A DNA stretch of 64,000 bases, from the NCBI GenBank assembly GCA_947178215.1, contig CAMWXJ010000008.1:1-64000 (forward strand), read 5' to 3'. Both the position numbers and the translations under genes were made by a program. The stretch comes from an uncultured Porphyromonadaceae bacterium (GTDB lineage Bacteria; Bacteroidota; Bacteroidia; Bacteroidales; Muribaculaceae). Shown here piece after piece: positions 11,501 to 20,889 of the stretch. The first letter of the stretch is position 1, and each line of letters starts with the position of its first letter. The notes beneath the pieces are model-generated. The model was not told where the DNA came from and did not search any database. It saw only the letters and a program-made list of their open reading frames with translations.

Positions 11501-12854
11501 AGTCATCGGCCGCCTCGGCGAAATGCGCATCATGTCGGCAAAAGGCATGATGCTTACCAACGCCCAGATACCTTACGGCTCGAAGCTCTACTTCTCCAAC
11601 GGCGCCGAAGTCAAGAAAGGCGACGTGATATGCGAATGGGACCCGTTCAACGCCGTTATCGTGTCGGAAATGGATGGTTTCGTACGCTACACCAACCTTA
11701 TCGAGAACATGACCTACCGCGTGGAGGCCGACGAACACTCGGGCGTGTCTGAGAAAATCATCATCGAATCGAAAGACCGCACCAAGGCCGCCGAAGCTCA
11801 GATTGTCGACGCCAATGGCCAGGTGCTCCGCACTTACTCGCTGCCTCTTGGTGCCCACCTCATTCTTGAGGACGGCTCTGAAATCAAGGCAGGTCAGATT
11901 TTCGTCAAGACCCCGCGTTCGGCCGGTTCGGCCGGTGACATCACCGGTGGTCTGCCCCGTGTGACCGAGCTCTTCGAGGCACGCAACCCGTCGAACCCCG
12001 CCGTTGTGGCCGAAATCGACGGCGAAGTCACCCTCGGCTCCATCAAGCGAGGCAACCGCGAAGTCACCGTCACCTCCCGTTCAGGCGACGTCAAGAAATA
12101 TCTCATACCCCTGTCGAAGCAGGTACTTGTGCAGAACGAGGACTTTGTCCGCGCAGGCACTCCCCTCTCCGACGGTGCAATCACCCCCGCCGATATCCTT
12201 GCCATCATGGGTCCGACAGCCGTGCAGGAATACATCGTCAACAACGTCCAGGACGTGTATCGCATGCAGGGCGTGAAAATCAATGACAAGCACTTCGAGG
12301 TTATCGTGCGCCAGATGATGCGCAAGGTCAACATCATCGACCCGGGCGACACCGGATTCCTCGAGCAGCAGGTTGTCGACAAGATGGCTTTCATGGAGGA
12401 GAACGACCGCATCTGGGGCAAGAAGGTTGTGACCGATGCCGGCGACAGCGAGACGCTCAAACCGGGCATGATTATCACCGCCCGCAAGCTCCGCGATGAG
12501 AATTCGAGCCTCAAACGCCGCGACCTCAAACTCATACAGGTACGCGACGCTGTGCCCGCAACCTCCGAGCAGATACTCCAAGGCATCACCCGCGCTGCAC
12601 TCCAAACCACAAGCTTCATCTCAGCCGCCTCCTTCCAGGAGACAACAAAGGTGCTCAACGAAGCCGCTATCAACGGCAAGACCGACACCCTCGAAGGCAT
12701 GAAGGAGAATGTGATTTGCGGCCACCTCATCCCCGCCGGTACCGGCCTCCGCGCTTACGAACGTCTTGTCGTAGGCTCGAAGGACGACATCAACGGCATG
12801 CTTGCCGAAGCGGAAAACGATGAGGCCGCCGTAGAGATAACCGGTTCCAACTAA
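8535..12854 (+). CDS. rpoC: DNA-directed RNA polymerase subunit beta'
   Basis: Catalytic subunit of RNA polymerase, 1439 residues. The catalytic Mg-binding motif NADFDGD lies at residues 477-483, with Asp479, Asp481 and Asp483 as ligands. The N-terminal zinc ribbon (CHCGKYKR then CDRCGVEV, about 68-90) and the second zinc site ([13 protein letters not shown], about 897-909) are intact, as is the trigger-loop region following RGLMAKPQK. It is the last gene of the block: a terminator follows about 90 bp downstream. Confidence 0.99.
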   Translation: MAFRKDNKIKTGFTKITIGLASPEEILEKSSGEVVKPETINYRTYKPERDGLFCERIFGPVKDYECHCGKYKRIRYKGIVCDRCGVEVTEKKVRRERMGHIKLSVPVAHIWYFRSLPNKIGYLLGVPSKKLDAVIYYERYIVINPAGIQHRNAEGKVVDLEKLDLLSEEEYFEIIDNLPKEKLMLEDGDPDKFVAKMGAEAILELLKDINLDDLAAQLRDTAGREGSQQRKTEALKRLQVVESFRASRGRNKPEWMILQAVPVIPPDLRPLVPLDGGRFATSDLNDLYRRVIIRNNRLKRLVEIKAPEVILRNEKRMLQEAVDSLLDNSRKSSAVKSDANRPLKSLSDSLKGKQGRFRQNLLGKRVDYSARSVIVVGPELKMHECGLPKNMAAELYKPFVIRKLIERGIVKTVKSAKKIVDRKEPIVWDILEHVMKGHPVLLNRAPTLHRLGIQAFQPKMIEGKAIQLHPLACTAFNADFDGDQMAVHLPLGNEAVLEAQLLMLGAHNILNPANGAPITVPSQDMVLGLYYITKLRPGDKGEGLKFYGPEEAQIAYNEGRVTLHAPVSIVVDDIDENGNPITHLVEKTSVGRVLVNQYVPNEIGYVNEILSKKSLRTIISRVIKRCGIPRSAQFLDDIKNLGYYMAFKGGLSFNLGDVLIPAEKEQYIQEGYEQVQEVMSNYQMGFITNTERYNQIIDIWTHVNARLADTLMKQISADQKGFNPVYMMLDSGARGSKDQIRQLSGMRGLMAKPQKAGAEGGQIIENPILANFKEGLSVLEYFISTHGARKGLADTALKTADAGYLTRRLVDVAHDVIINEEDCGTLRGLVCREIKANDEVVASLGERIVGRVSVHDILDPATNEIIVAAGEEITNDAADRIDASDIESVEIRSVLTCESKKGVCAKCYGRDLAKNRLVQKGEAVGVIAAQSIGEPGTQLTLRTFHVGGVASNVAAISSVTSRYEGTLEFDEVRTVATEEVDANGRPVEVVIGRLGEMRIMSAKGMMLTNAQIPYGSKLYFSNGAEVKKGDVICEWDPFNAVIVSEMDGFVRYTNLIENMTYRVEADEHSGVSEKIIIESKDRTKAAEAQIVDANGQVLRTYSLPLGAHLILEDGSEIKAGQIFVKTPRSAGSAGDITGGLPRVTELFEARNPSNPAVVAEIDGEVTLGSIKRGNREVTVTSRSGDVKKYLIPLSKQVLVQNEDFVRAGTPLSDGAITPADILAIMGPTAVQEYIVNNVQDVYRMQGVKINDKHFEVIVRQMMRKVNIIDPGDTGFLEQQVVDKMAFMEENDRIWGKKVVTDAGDSETLKPGMIITARKLRDENSSLKRRDLKLIQVRDAVPATSEQILQGITRAALQTTSFISAASFQETTKVLNEAAINGKTDTLEGMKENVICGHLIPAGTGLRAYERLVVGSKDDINGMLAEAENDEAAVEITGSN

Positions 12855-12938
12855 ACCGTGATTCTTAGCAAGACAAAATAATCCCAACCGCCGTCCGGGC
12901 TCTATTACCCCCCTCCAAGGGCCCGGACACATATCCCC

Positions 12939-12980
12939 TCAGGCCGGAGCGTCGTGACGACTGCGCCGGCCTGATTTTTT
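12939..12980 (+). terminator. Terminator after rpoC
   Basis: CAGGCCGG (12940-12947) pairs with CCGGCCTG (12966-12973), with an inner GTCG/CGAC hairpin, followed by a six-T run. A second perfect 8-bp stem lies just upstream (12893-12900 with 12921-12928, 20-nt loop). Together they probably end the secE-rpoC transcript. The rest of the gap to 13152 holds no TAnnTTTG box or gene that I can support. Confidence 0.85.
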
Positions 12981-13152
12981 ACTCTCCATCTATTCTCCCC
13001 CGATGCGACAACCGATGCCGGAGCAATGCCCTGAATCGTTTTTTTCATAAAAATCTAAAAAAATGCAACCGGCATGCAATATTCCGCGCAATCGTGCATT
13101 ACATATCATAGCTGATAAAAATAAAGCAAACTATAACAACCATTCATATCAA

Positions 13153-13896
13153 ATGAACAAGTTTTTCAAAACCATTCTCTCCGCTATTGCGGCCATAACT
13201 CTTACATCAGGTCTTACCGCTTGCAACGACAGCGACAGCGGCGTAGGCACCTTCACCGACACCAACATCTTCACCCCTCAGTCGAGCATGACCGGCGTGG
13301 TGCTCCGTTTCGACAAGACATCATCTGTAATACCCACCAACTCTGATCAGATCCTCACCGCCGTACCATATCTCTTCAACAGCGAAAAGCAGCTCCGCGC
13401 TCTCGCCTCCTACTCCTACGAAGTCAACGCCGACGAGCCCACCATGGACACAAGCGGCCGTCTTCGCGCTCAGGTATTAGCCATCGACAGCATCTGCACC
13501 ACCAATGCCATTGTGGCACCCTTCAGCTCCGCCAACTTCGACAAGGGCGACAGCTTCAACCTTAACACCAACCGCTACACCTTTATCGCCGACGGCTTCC
13601 TTAACATTCACTACGAAATTTACTCCGACGGCACATGGAACGACCGCAAGAACGGCTCGCCCGACTTCATCCTCATGGCCGACGCCGAAAATCCGGGCAA
13701 CTTCGAGCTCTGCTATTACCCCGGCAGCCACAAAGGCAGCTCGGTTTACAGCTATGTCGCTTCGTTTGACATCAGCCGCGTACCCGGCATCCAGAATGTC
13801 AAGAACATCACCGTGCGCTACAACAACAACACACTCAAATTCGAGCTCGGCGAAAACGGTATTTTCGGCGCTACCGCTCCTTCCTCCAATTCCTGA
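13153..13896 (+). CDS. NigD-like lipoprotein
   Basis: Predicted envelope lipoprotein of 247 residues with a lipobox (LTAC, Cys24) after a hydrophobic signal. The body resembles the Bacteroidetes NigD-like family: an N-terminal beta domain (ALASYSYEV, QVLAIDSI), then a C-terminal domain beginning around IADGFLNIHYEIYSDG and followed by ELCYYPGSH. Family members are often found near ECF sigma or envelope genes, and their biochemical role is unresolved. I chose the ATG at 13153 because an in-frame ATG 90 bp upstream would bury the signal peptide behind a polar leader. The gene stands 63 bp before an ECF sigma gene. Confidence 0.6.
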   Translation: MNKFFKTILSAIAAITLTSGLTACNDSDSGVGTFTDTNIFTPQSSMTGVVLRFDKTSSVIPTNSDQILTAVPYLFNSEKQLRALASYSYEVNADEPTMDTSGRLRAQVLAIDSICTTNAIVAPFSSANFDKGDSFNLNTNRYTFIADGFLNIHYEIYSDGTWNDRKNGSPDFILMADAENPGNFELCYYPGSHKGSSVYSYVASFDISRVPGIQNVKNITVRYNNNTLKFELGENGIFGATAPSSNS

Positions 13897-13959
13897 CACT
13901 GAACCTATACTGTAACAACTCACACACAATCCACGACATTCATCTATAACTACTTATAG

Positions 13960-14538
13960 GTGAGCACCGAGCACACAGCCGTCGACAGCCTGCTCGCCCG
14001 AAAGGCATCAACAGGCGACAAGGCCGCAATGAAGGAAATCTACGCCCTTCACGTGCGGTATCTCACGGCTGTGTGTTCGCGTTATGTCGTAAACGCAGAA
14101 GATGTCAAGGACATACTGCAAGACACCTTTGTCAAAATATTCAGCTCGATAGCCGCTTTCACACCGTCGGGCGACGGCAGTCTGCGCTCATGGATGACGC
14201 GCATCACCGTCAACGAGGCACTCCAATTCATCCGCCGCAAGCAGCGGCTCCTGTTTACCGACCTCCCCGATGATGACCACTCGCCGGCCGAGCCACCTCC
14301 GCCCGACTGCGATGCCATAGGCGCCGACAGAATCCATGAGGAGATAAGAAAGCTGCCCGACGGCTATCGCACCATTTTCAACCTTTTCGCCATAGAAGGC
14401 CATTCACACAAAGAGATAGCCTCGATGCTGGGAATCACCCCGAGCACATCAGCTTCACAATTTCATCGAGCCAAAACGCTACTCGCCACAAGGCTCTCAC
14501 ACATCACACAATCAACCCCTTCAAAATCACCCATATGA
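13960..14538 (+). CDS. ECF-type RNA polymerase sigma factor
   Basis: Alternative sigma factor of the extracytoplasmic-function group, 192 residues. Region 2 lies at about 28-95 (NAEDVKDILQDTFVKIF, then WMTRITVNEALQFIRR) and region 4 at about 127-180 (LPDGYRTIFNLFAIEG, SHKEIASMLGITPSTSASQ). The start is a GTG at 13960; the next in-frame ATG (14029) would remove the first helix of region 2. The stop overlaps the start of the next gene by 4 bp (ATGA), so the two are translationally coupled and the downstream membrane protein is the likely partner. Confidence 0.9.
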   Translation: MSTEHTAVDSLLARKASTGDKAAMKEIYALHVRYLTAVCSRYVVNAEDVKDILQDTFVKIFSSIAAFTPSGDGSLRSWMTRITVNEALQFIRRKQRLLFTDLPDDDHSPAEPPPPDCDAIGADRIHEEIRKLPDGYRTIFNLFAIEGHSHKEIASMLGITPSTSASQFHRAKTLLATRLSHITQSTPSKSPI

Positions 14539-15887
14539 ACGACAAATGGCTCAACGACATGAAGCGTCATCTGGACAGCTATGAGACAGATGCCCCCGAG
14601 GGACTGTGGGAAGGGATTGAATCAGCCCTCTCCGAACCGAAAGCACCCGCCACACCGACTTTGCAGCAAACGACAGTACCGTCTACCGCTACATCCTCGG
14701 TGCACGTCGTGCGCCCCTGGCTACGCGTGGCCGCAGCCGCCGCAATCCTTGCCACAATCATCATTGGAGCCGACCTGCTGCTCCTTCATGACGACCACCT
14801 CGACCCGATTGATTCCCGGCTTGCAGCTATCGGCAGCCAGCATGCTGCCAAAGAGTCACCGATGGCAGCTAATGAGTCACAGACGGCAGCTAATGAGTCA
14901 CCGATGGCGACTGTCACCGGCAGCCGTCAGGCTCCCAAGCCAACTCCGGCCCCTCCATCAGAATTATCCGAGCTGTCCGAATTGTCCGAGCAGTCCGAAT
15001 CGTCCGAGCCGTCTGCACCTCAACACACCTCACACCCCCTCCCTACCCCCGACAGGCTTCCGGACGCAGGTCGCGGCAAGGGTCGCTACTACGCCGCCGC
15101 CACGCCGAGGCGCCAAAACACCGGCACAGGACGTATATCCATCGGTATCAACACCGGCAGCGGATTCATTGTCGACATCGACAGTCACGACTACGACTAT
15201 GACAACTTCAACATCCCCAACGATAGCCCATCGCAAATCTTCGCCACCAACAAACTCACCGATTGCCTTAATGTAATACAGTCGCCTGAGCCGAGCTTCA
15301 ACCCCAGGGCTGAGAGCGCGACCCACTCGCTGCCCATACACGTCGCCGCAACGGTGTCGTATGCAGTGACCGACCGTCTTTCGCTCGAATCAGGCCTTAC
15401 ATTCACCTCGCTCCATTCCGATGTCACTTACAGCTCCAATAGCTATTCCGCCGCTACGGGCCGCCACGACAGATACAACAGCTGGAGCGGTGACCGTAAA
15501 CTCTTCTATCTTGGCATTCCCCTCACCGCACGCTACACCATAGCGTCAGGATCGAGCTTCGACTTCTACGGCGCCGGCGGCTTCACGGTAGAGAAATGCG
15601 TGGCCGGCAAAACCCGTATTTATTGCACCGACAGCGAGTTCCGCAACGCCGACCCTCGGTCGTTCACAAGCCGTGTCGACCCGCTGCAATGGTCGGTACG
15701 CGCCTCGCTCGGCGTACAGTGGCGCATCACTTCACAGCTCGGTCTCTATGCCGAACCGGGAGTATCCTATTACTTCAACAATCATTCCGACGCGTCGTGG
15801 CGAGCCCTGCCTATATCCACCTACTATACTGAGCACCCGTTCAACATCAGCATATCGGTCGGCATGAGGCTTATGCTTCCACGCTGA
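14535..15887 (+). CDS. Membrane-anchored anti-sigma-like/outer-membrane beta-barrel protein
   Basis: A 450-residue protein with three parts: a cytoplasmic N-terminus (1-55) carrying the YETDAPEGLWEGIE motif common to sigma-linked membrane proteins of this phylum, one transmembrane helix (about 57-78), then a low-complexity Ser/Glu/Pro/Ala linker (about 95-180) and a C-terminal domain (about 190-450) with alternating beta strands like the porin-type outer membrane beta-barrel family. Its coupling to the ECF sigma gene suggests it holds or releases that sigma factor. Direct sigma binding is inference. A protein spanning both membranes is unusual but known in this architecture. Confidence 0.7.
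   Translation: MNDKWLNDMKRHLDSYETDAPEGLWEGIESALSEPKAPATPTLQQTTVPSTATSSVHVVRPWLRVAAAAAILATIIIGADLLLLHDDHLDPIDSRLAAIGSQHAAKESPMAANESQTAANESPMATVTGSRQAPKPTPAPPSELSELSELSEQSESSEPSAPQHTSHPLPTPDRLPDAGRGKGRYYAAATPRRQNTGTGRISIGINTGSGFIVDIDSHDYDYDNFNIPNDSPSQIFATNKLTDCLNVIQSPEPSFNPRAESATHSLPIHVAATVSYAVTDRLSLESGLTFTSLHSDVTYSSNSYSAATGRHDRYNSWSGDRKLFYLGIPLTARYTIASGSSFDFYGAGGFTVEKCVAGKTRIYCTDSEFRNADPRSFTSRVDPLQWSVRASLGVQWRITSQLGLYAEPGVSYYFNNHSDASWRALPISTYYTEHPFNISISVGMRLMLPR
14853..15014 (+). repeat. In-frame tandem repeats (21 bp and 9 bp units)
   Basis: Within the linker of the beta-barrel protein are nearly three copies of a 21-bp unit (from 14853, 14874 and 14895; GAGTCACCGATGGCAGCTAA type) and six copies of a 9-bp unit at 14961-15014 that encode Ser-Glu-X triplets. 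Both unit lengths are multiples of three, so copy-number change would alter linker length without breaking the frame. Confidence 0.85.
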
Positions 15888-15910
15888 ATTGCCGGGTGCG
15901 TCGACATATC

Positions 15911-15978
15911 CTATAATTAACTATCCCTATAATTAACTATCTTTGCAACAGCGTCGCAAACAAATGCGTCGCTGTTGC
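15911..15978 (+). promoter_or_regulatory. Promoter with 16-bp direct repeat and hairpin before tamB
   Basis: A 16-bp sequence is directly repeated at 15911-15926 and 15927-15942 (15 of 16 identical). The second copy leads into TATCTTTG (15938-15945), a match to the Bacteroidetes TAnnTTTG box; no clear -33 box is seen. It is immediately followed by a 14-bp stem with one mismatch (15945-15958 with 15965-15978), which would lie at the transcript's 5' end or serve as a weak terminator of the upstream gene. Confidence 0.55.
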
Positions 15979-16064
15979 GTTGTTAATGTGTAGACGGCCA
16001 AGTGCATATACTCGGCACCCGTCACCGACCATCACATTCATCACCCTATACATCAACCGCTTAC

Positions 16065-19000
16065 GTGGCAAAGATAATCAAATTCATCACTCGGTTCGTA
16101 TGCCTGACCATCCTTTCGGCGGTCGGGTTGGTTCTGCTCGCGGTCATCGCACTCTACCTCCCGCCGGTCCAGAACTGGGCCAAGGAGTTCGCTGTCGGCA
16201 AGATAAAGGAATCGACAGGAATGGATGTCAGTATCGCCACGTTCAGACTCCGACCGCCGCTGCGGCTCGAACTTGGCGGCGTACAGGCCGTGGAAATGTC
16301 GGGCGACACTCTCGCTACACTCGGCCACGCCGAAATAGACCTCCTGCTGCTTCCGCTCATCAGCGGCTCGGCAGAGATTGACCGCGCCGAGATTGCCGAT
16401 GTAGGTTACCGATTCAACAACCCCGACTCGGCACTCTACTTCACCGCCCGCGTCGACACGCTGTCTCTCTCCGACGCCTCTTACAGTTTCAAGCGCTCGA
16501 TTATCGACGCACGCGGCCCCGTGCTGCTTGCCGGAGGCCGTATGTTTCTGGCTATGAACGACAGCGTGCCCGTACCGCCCGACACAGCCGCCACCAAGCC
16601 CTTGGACCTGCTCATCCTGGCACACGACATCGAGCTGAGGCGCATAGCCTACACCATGACCATGATGCCGCTCATCGACACGCTGAGTGCCGAAGTGCCT
16701 CTCGCGCGACTCATCGACGGCAAGGTCGACATGAAGGCCCAGACCGTCGACGCCCGATCGCTCGCAGTCGACTCAGTAACGGCAAACTACATCTATCCTG
16801 CTGTCGCGGCTGCCACAGCCGACGCCGACACCGCCGGCATAAAGACGTCGCTCCCCTGGACCGTCACCGCCAACCATATCACCCTCACCGCATCGGAAGC
16901 GGTGTATAAGCTTTCTGGAGCCACCCCCGTGGCGGGTCTCGACATGGACTTCCTCGCCGTACACGACGTGACCGTCGAGGTCGATTCGTTCTACAACCGC
17001 GCCATGGAACTGCGTGTGCCGCTGCGCCGCCTGCTCGCCACAGAGCGTTGCGGTCTGAGCCTGAACGCCGCCGGACTCTTTACTATCGACTCCACCGCGA
17101 TGCGCGCCGACAACTTCCGCATATCCACAGGCCGCTCGCTCGTAAAATTCGACGGACTCATGGGTATGGGCAACCTCGCCGAGCAATCCAATCTGCCGCT
17201 CGGACTCAATGCCCGAGCCGAAATATCGCCCGCCGACGTCGCCCTCGCTTTTCCCGCAGCAGCCCCCATTGTCAACAACCTGCGTCAAACGCCATTACGC
17301 CTCACCACTGCGGTAAGCGGCACCTCGGGACGCCTCGACATCGACACACTCGCCGCAGCTATCCCCACCATAGCCGCGCTTAAAGCATCGGGCTCCGTGA
17401 GCAATCCCTTTGACTTCGATCACATGAACGGCCGCATACGCCTTGACGGCAACATAAGCGAGGCTGCCTCGCGGTTCAAGGGCCTGTTCCTCGACCCCGC
17501 CACCGCCAAGAGCATCAACGTGCCGCCGATAAGCCTGCGTGGCGACATCAACTACAAGCCGGGAGCCGTCGCCGGTAATCTCATCGCCATCACCGGCGGA
17601 GGACGCATAGACCTCGACGCACGCTGGCAGATGAAAGCCGAGGGCTACTCGGGACGCATAGTCATGAACCGCTTCCCGATACAGACATTCATGCCTGCAC
17701 TCGGCGTGGCCGACATCACGGCAACGGCCGCCGTAACCGGACACGGCTACAACCCGCTCAAACCGTCGACTGCCATAGAAGCTGACGCCTCGATAGGATC
17801 GGTCACGCTCAACGACAGCCGCCTCACCAACATTATCCTCACAGCCTCCCTTTCGGGCGGCAACGCACACGGCTCTTTCATTTCCGAGAATCAGGAGGCG
17901 GAACTCGACGCCGACTTCGATGCTGTAATCACACAGCAAGGCTACACCTGGAACGTGACAGGCGACATCCATAACCTCGACCTGCTCGCGCTCGGCCTGT
18001 CGGCCACGCCTATGGGCGGCTCACTCTCACTCGCCACCACCGGCTCCATGAGCAGCGACATACGCGACATCGACGCCACGCTCAATCTCACTGACATCAC
18101 ATGGCACATGGGCACCGAACAGTTCGAAGCCGATACCTTGCTCATGACGCTCGACACCGACTCGGCGACACACGCGTCGCTCATCTCAGGCGACCTCGGC
18201 CTGCGCCTCGAAGCCCCCGTGCCGCTCATGACCATGACCGACAGCCTGTCGCTCATCTCCGCGTTCATCGACACCACCCTCGCACGAAAGAAAATCGACA
18301 TAATACGTCTGCAACGGCTGCTGCCACCCGTCGACGCCCACCTCGCCGCCGGACGCCGCAACTGCCTCTCCGACTATCTGCGCGAGTCGGCCAACGCCTC
18401 GTTTGACTCAATCACCCTCACTCTGCGCAACGACTCCCTGCTGCATTTCCGTGCCCGCGCGCTCGGCGTCAGCATAGGCGACAACCGCCTCGACACCCTC
18501 GCTTTCGACGCCAACCAGAAGGGTAAATATCTCGTGATGCGCGGCTCGCTCAACGAGCGTCCCGGCACTCTCGACAACTTCGCCCACGTCACAGTCAATG
18601 GATTCATCTCCGCCGACCAGCTGTCGGTGTTCCTCCGACAAAGCGACATCAAGGGGCGTACAGGCTTCAACATCGGCACTAATATCACCGCCAACGACTC
18701 CACCGTCACGATGCGCTTCGTGCCGCATACCCCCACAATAGCATACAAGCCGTGGACCATAAATCCCGACAACTACGTCAGCTTCGACTTCGCACGCAAA
18801 TTCCTCTCGGCCGACCTCGCTCTCCGAGGCGAGAACAGTGCCGTGAAGCTATACACCAGCAATGAGACTCATGGTGCCGGGCAGGAGGACATAATGGTGC
18901 AGCTCGACAGTATCCACCTCCAGGACTGGCTGTCAATCTCGCCGTTCGCGCCCCCGATTAAAGGCGATCTCGGCGCCAACCTCCGTTTCCACCTCGCCAA

Positions 19001-20834
19001 GGAGCAGATTACCGGCAAAGGCTACGCCGCGCTCGACAATCTCTATTACGGCCGCGACCGAGTGGGCTCGTTCGGGCTCGACCTCGACATCTCCAACTCG
19101 CGCAGCGGTGCCCTCAACGCCAACGTGGGCCTAATGGTCGACTCCGTAAAGGTCATCACAGCCACCGGCGCGCTCAACGACTCCACAGCCTCCAATCCGT
19201 TCCTGCTCGACTTCTCAATGATACGTTTCCCGCTCGCTACGGTCAATCCGTTCCTGCCCAAGGAAATGGCTCAGCTCAAAGGCACACTGTCGGGCCACAT
19301 GGACATCACCGGCACCATGACGGAGCCGATTTTCAACGGCAAAATCACTTTCGACTCCACGTCGTGCAAAGTGGGGATGATAGGCCAGGACTTCCGTTTC
19401 ACACCCGATTCCATTCCGGTCGACAGCAACCGCATACGCTTCGACAACTACCAGATTCACGGAGCCAACGACAATCCCCTCGCCATAAACGGCATGGTCG
19501 ACATGCGCAGCCTCACCAATCCGCGCTTCGATCTGTCGATGACCGCCGCCGACATGCAGATAATGAACTCCAACCGCGCCCGCGGAGCCGATGCCTACGG
19601 CAAGGCCTTCATCAATCTCGACGCGTCGGTAAAAGGCAACATGGAGTTTGTCAACGTCAATGCCGACGTCGCATTGCTCAGCGGCTCCAATCTCACCTAC
19701 GTCATGACCGACGCACAGAGCCGGCTCACGAGCCAGTCAACCGGCGACATGGTACAGTTTGTCGTCTTTGCCGACTCCGGCGCCGTGGCTATGGCCGACA
19801 CCGTAGCCAACCGCATGAACATCAACGTGGAGGCGCGACTCGAAATACAGGAAAACACCACTATCGGCGTGGACCTGTCGGCCAACGGACGCGACCGCGT
19901 GCAGATTCTCGGCCAGGGCAACCTGTCGTACACCCAAAACCCGATGAACGACGGACGCCTTACCGGACGCTACAACATCAACAGCGGATTCGTGCGTTAT
20001 AGCCCGCCGCTCATGAGCGAAAAGCTGTTCAACTTCCAGGAAGGGAGCTATGTTGCGTTCAACGGCGACATGATGAACCCGCTGCTCAACATCAAGGCGG
20101 TAGACCGCATGCGCTGCAATGTCACCCGCTCAGGCGAGGACTCGCGCCTGGTCAACTTCGACGTGAGCGTAGCCCTGTCGGGCACCCTACAACAGATGGA
20201 CGTAAAATTTGACCTCTCCACCAACGACGACATATCAATCGAGGACGAGCTTATGTCAATGAGTCCGGAGCAACGCGCCAACCAGGCCATGAACCTGTTG
20301 CTCTACAACGTCTACACCGGCAGCGGCACCCGCTCGGCCACCAGCAGCCTCGGCACCAATCAGCTCTACTCGTTCCTGTCGAGTCAGCTCAACTCATGGA
20401 TGGCCAACAATATTAAGGGCGTCGACATCACTTTCGGCATCGACCAGTACGACACAAGCTCCGGAGGCAACTCCTCCACCGCCACATCTTACTCCTATCA
20501 GGTGAGCAAGACGCTGTTCAACGACCGCTTCAAGATTATCGTTGGCGGCAACTACACCACCGACGCCGACGCCGACGAGAACTTCGAGCAGAACCTCATC
20601 AGCGACATATCGTTTGAATACATGCTCAACCGCTCCGGCTCGATGTTCGTGCGCATCTTCCGTCACACAGGCTACGAGAGCATACTCGAAGGCGAGATTA
20701 CCTCCACCGGCGTGGGCTTCGTCATCAAACGTAAACTCAACACCCTGCGCAACCTATTCCGATTCCTCCCCGGCATAAAACCGAAGGCAGTCAAAAACCC
20801 TGAACCCTCTTCAAGCGTTGAAACCGCAGAATAA
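16065..20834 (+). CDS. tamB: Translocation and assembly module protein TamB
   Basis: Very large envelope protein (1589 residues from this start): an N-terminal inner-membrane anchor (about 4-27) followed by AsmA-like beta-rich repeats and the C-terminal TamB (DUF490) domain over the last ~450 residues, with family features such as GRLTGRYNINSGFVRYSPP and FNFQEGSYVAFNGD. TamB-type proteins span the periplasm and move lipid or beta-barrel clients to the outer membrane. It directly precedes tamL, its expected partner. I chose the GTG at 16065 because it puts the anchor at the N-terminus, as in relatives; an in-frame GTG at 16002 would add 21 polar residues. Confidence 0.9.
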   Translation: MAKIIKFITRFVCLTILSAVGLVLLAVIALYLPPVQNWAKEFAVGKIKESTGMDVSIATFRLRPPLRLELGGVQAVEMSGDTLATLGHAEIDLLLLPLISGSAEIDRAEIADVGYRFNNPDSALYFTARVDTLSLSDASYSFKRSIIDARGPVLLAGGRMFLAMNDSVPVPPDTAATKPLDLLILAHDIELRRIAYTMTMMPLIDTLSAEVPLARLIDGKVDMKAQTVDARSLAVDSVTANYIYPAVAAATADADTAGIKTSLPWTVTANHITLTASEAVYKLSGATPVAGLDMDFLAVHDVTVEVDSFYNRAMELRVPLRRLLATERCGLSLNAAGLFTIDSTAMRADNFRISTGRSLVKFDGLMGMGNLAEQSNLPLGLNARAEISPADVALAFPAAAPIVNNLRQTPLRLTTAVSGTSGRLDIDTLAAAIPTIAALKASGSVSNPFDFDHMNGRIRLDGNISEAASRFKGLFLDPATAKSINVPPISLRGDINYKPGAVAGNLIAITGGGRIDLDARWQMKAEGYSGRIVMNRFPIQTFMPALGVADITATAAVTGHGYNPLKPSTAIEADASIGSVTLNDSRLTNIILTASLSGGNAHGSFISENQEAELDADFDAVITQQGYTWNVTGDIHNLDLLALGLSATPMGGSLSLATTGSMSSDIRDIDATLNLTDITWHMGTEQFEADTLLMTLDTDSATHASLISGDLGLRLEAPVPLMTMTDSLSLISAFIDTTLARKKIDIIRLQRLLPPVDAHLAAGRRNCLSDYLRESANASFDSITLTLRNDSLLHFRARALGVSIGDNRLDTLAFDANQKGKYLVMRGSLNERPGTLDNFAHVTVNGFISADQLSVFLRQSDIKGRTGFNIGTNITANDSTVTMRFVPHTPTIAYKPWTINPDNYVSFDFARKFLSADLALRGENSAVKLYTSNETHGAGQEDIMVQLDSIHLQDWLSISPFAPPIKGDLGANLRFHLAKEQITGKGYAALDNLYYGRDRVGSFGLDLDISNSRSGALNANVGLMVDSVKVITATGALNDSTASNPFLLDFSMIRFPLATVNPFLPKEMAQLKGTLSGHMDITGTMTEPIFNGKITFDSTSCKVGMIGQDFRFTPDSIPVDSNRIRFDNYQIHGANDNPLAINGMVDMRSLTNPRFDLSMTAADMQIMNSNRARGADAYGKAFINLDASVKGNMEFVNVNADVALLSGSNLTYVMTDAQSRLTSQSTGDMVQFVVFADSGAVAMADTVANRMNINVEARLEIQENTTIGVDLSANGRDRVQILGQGNLSYTQNPMNDGRLTGRYNINSGFVRYSPPLMSEKLFNFQEGSYVAFNGDMMNPLLNIKAVDRMRCNVTRSGEDSRLVNFDVSVALSGTLQQMDVKFDLSTNDDISIEDELMSMSPEQRANQAMNLLLYNVYTGSGTRSATSSLGTNQLYSFLSSQLNSWMANNIKGVDITFGIDQYDTSSGGNSSTATSYSYQVSKTLFNDRFKIIVGGNYTTDADADENFEQNLISDISFEYMLNRSGSMFVRIFRHTGYESILEGEITSTGVGFVIKRKLNTLRNLFRFLPGIKPKAVKNPEPSSSVETAE

Positions 20835-20889
20835 TACGCCCGGAGTCATCACTCCGTCAACACAGATTCATCACCACACTACAGCTATC

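Noticed and set aside
14853..15014. CRISPR-like or mobile repeat array
   Set aside because: Units are short, contiguous, in frame and lack spacers; they encode a protein linker.
16002..16064. Upstream GTG as the tamB start
   Set aside because: It would add 21 polar residues before the inner-membrane anchor, unlike relatives that begin at the anchor.
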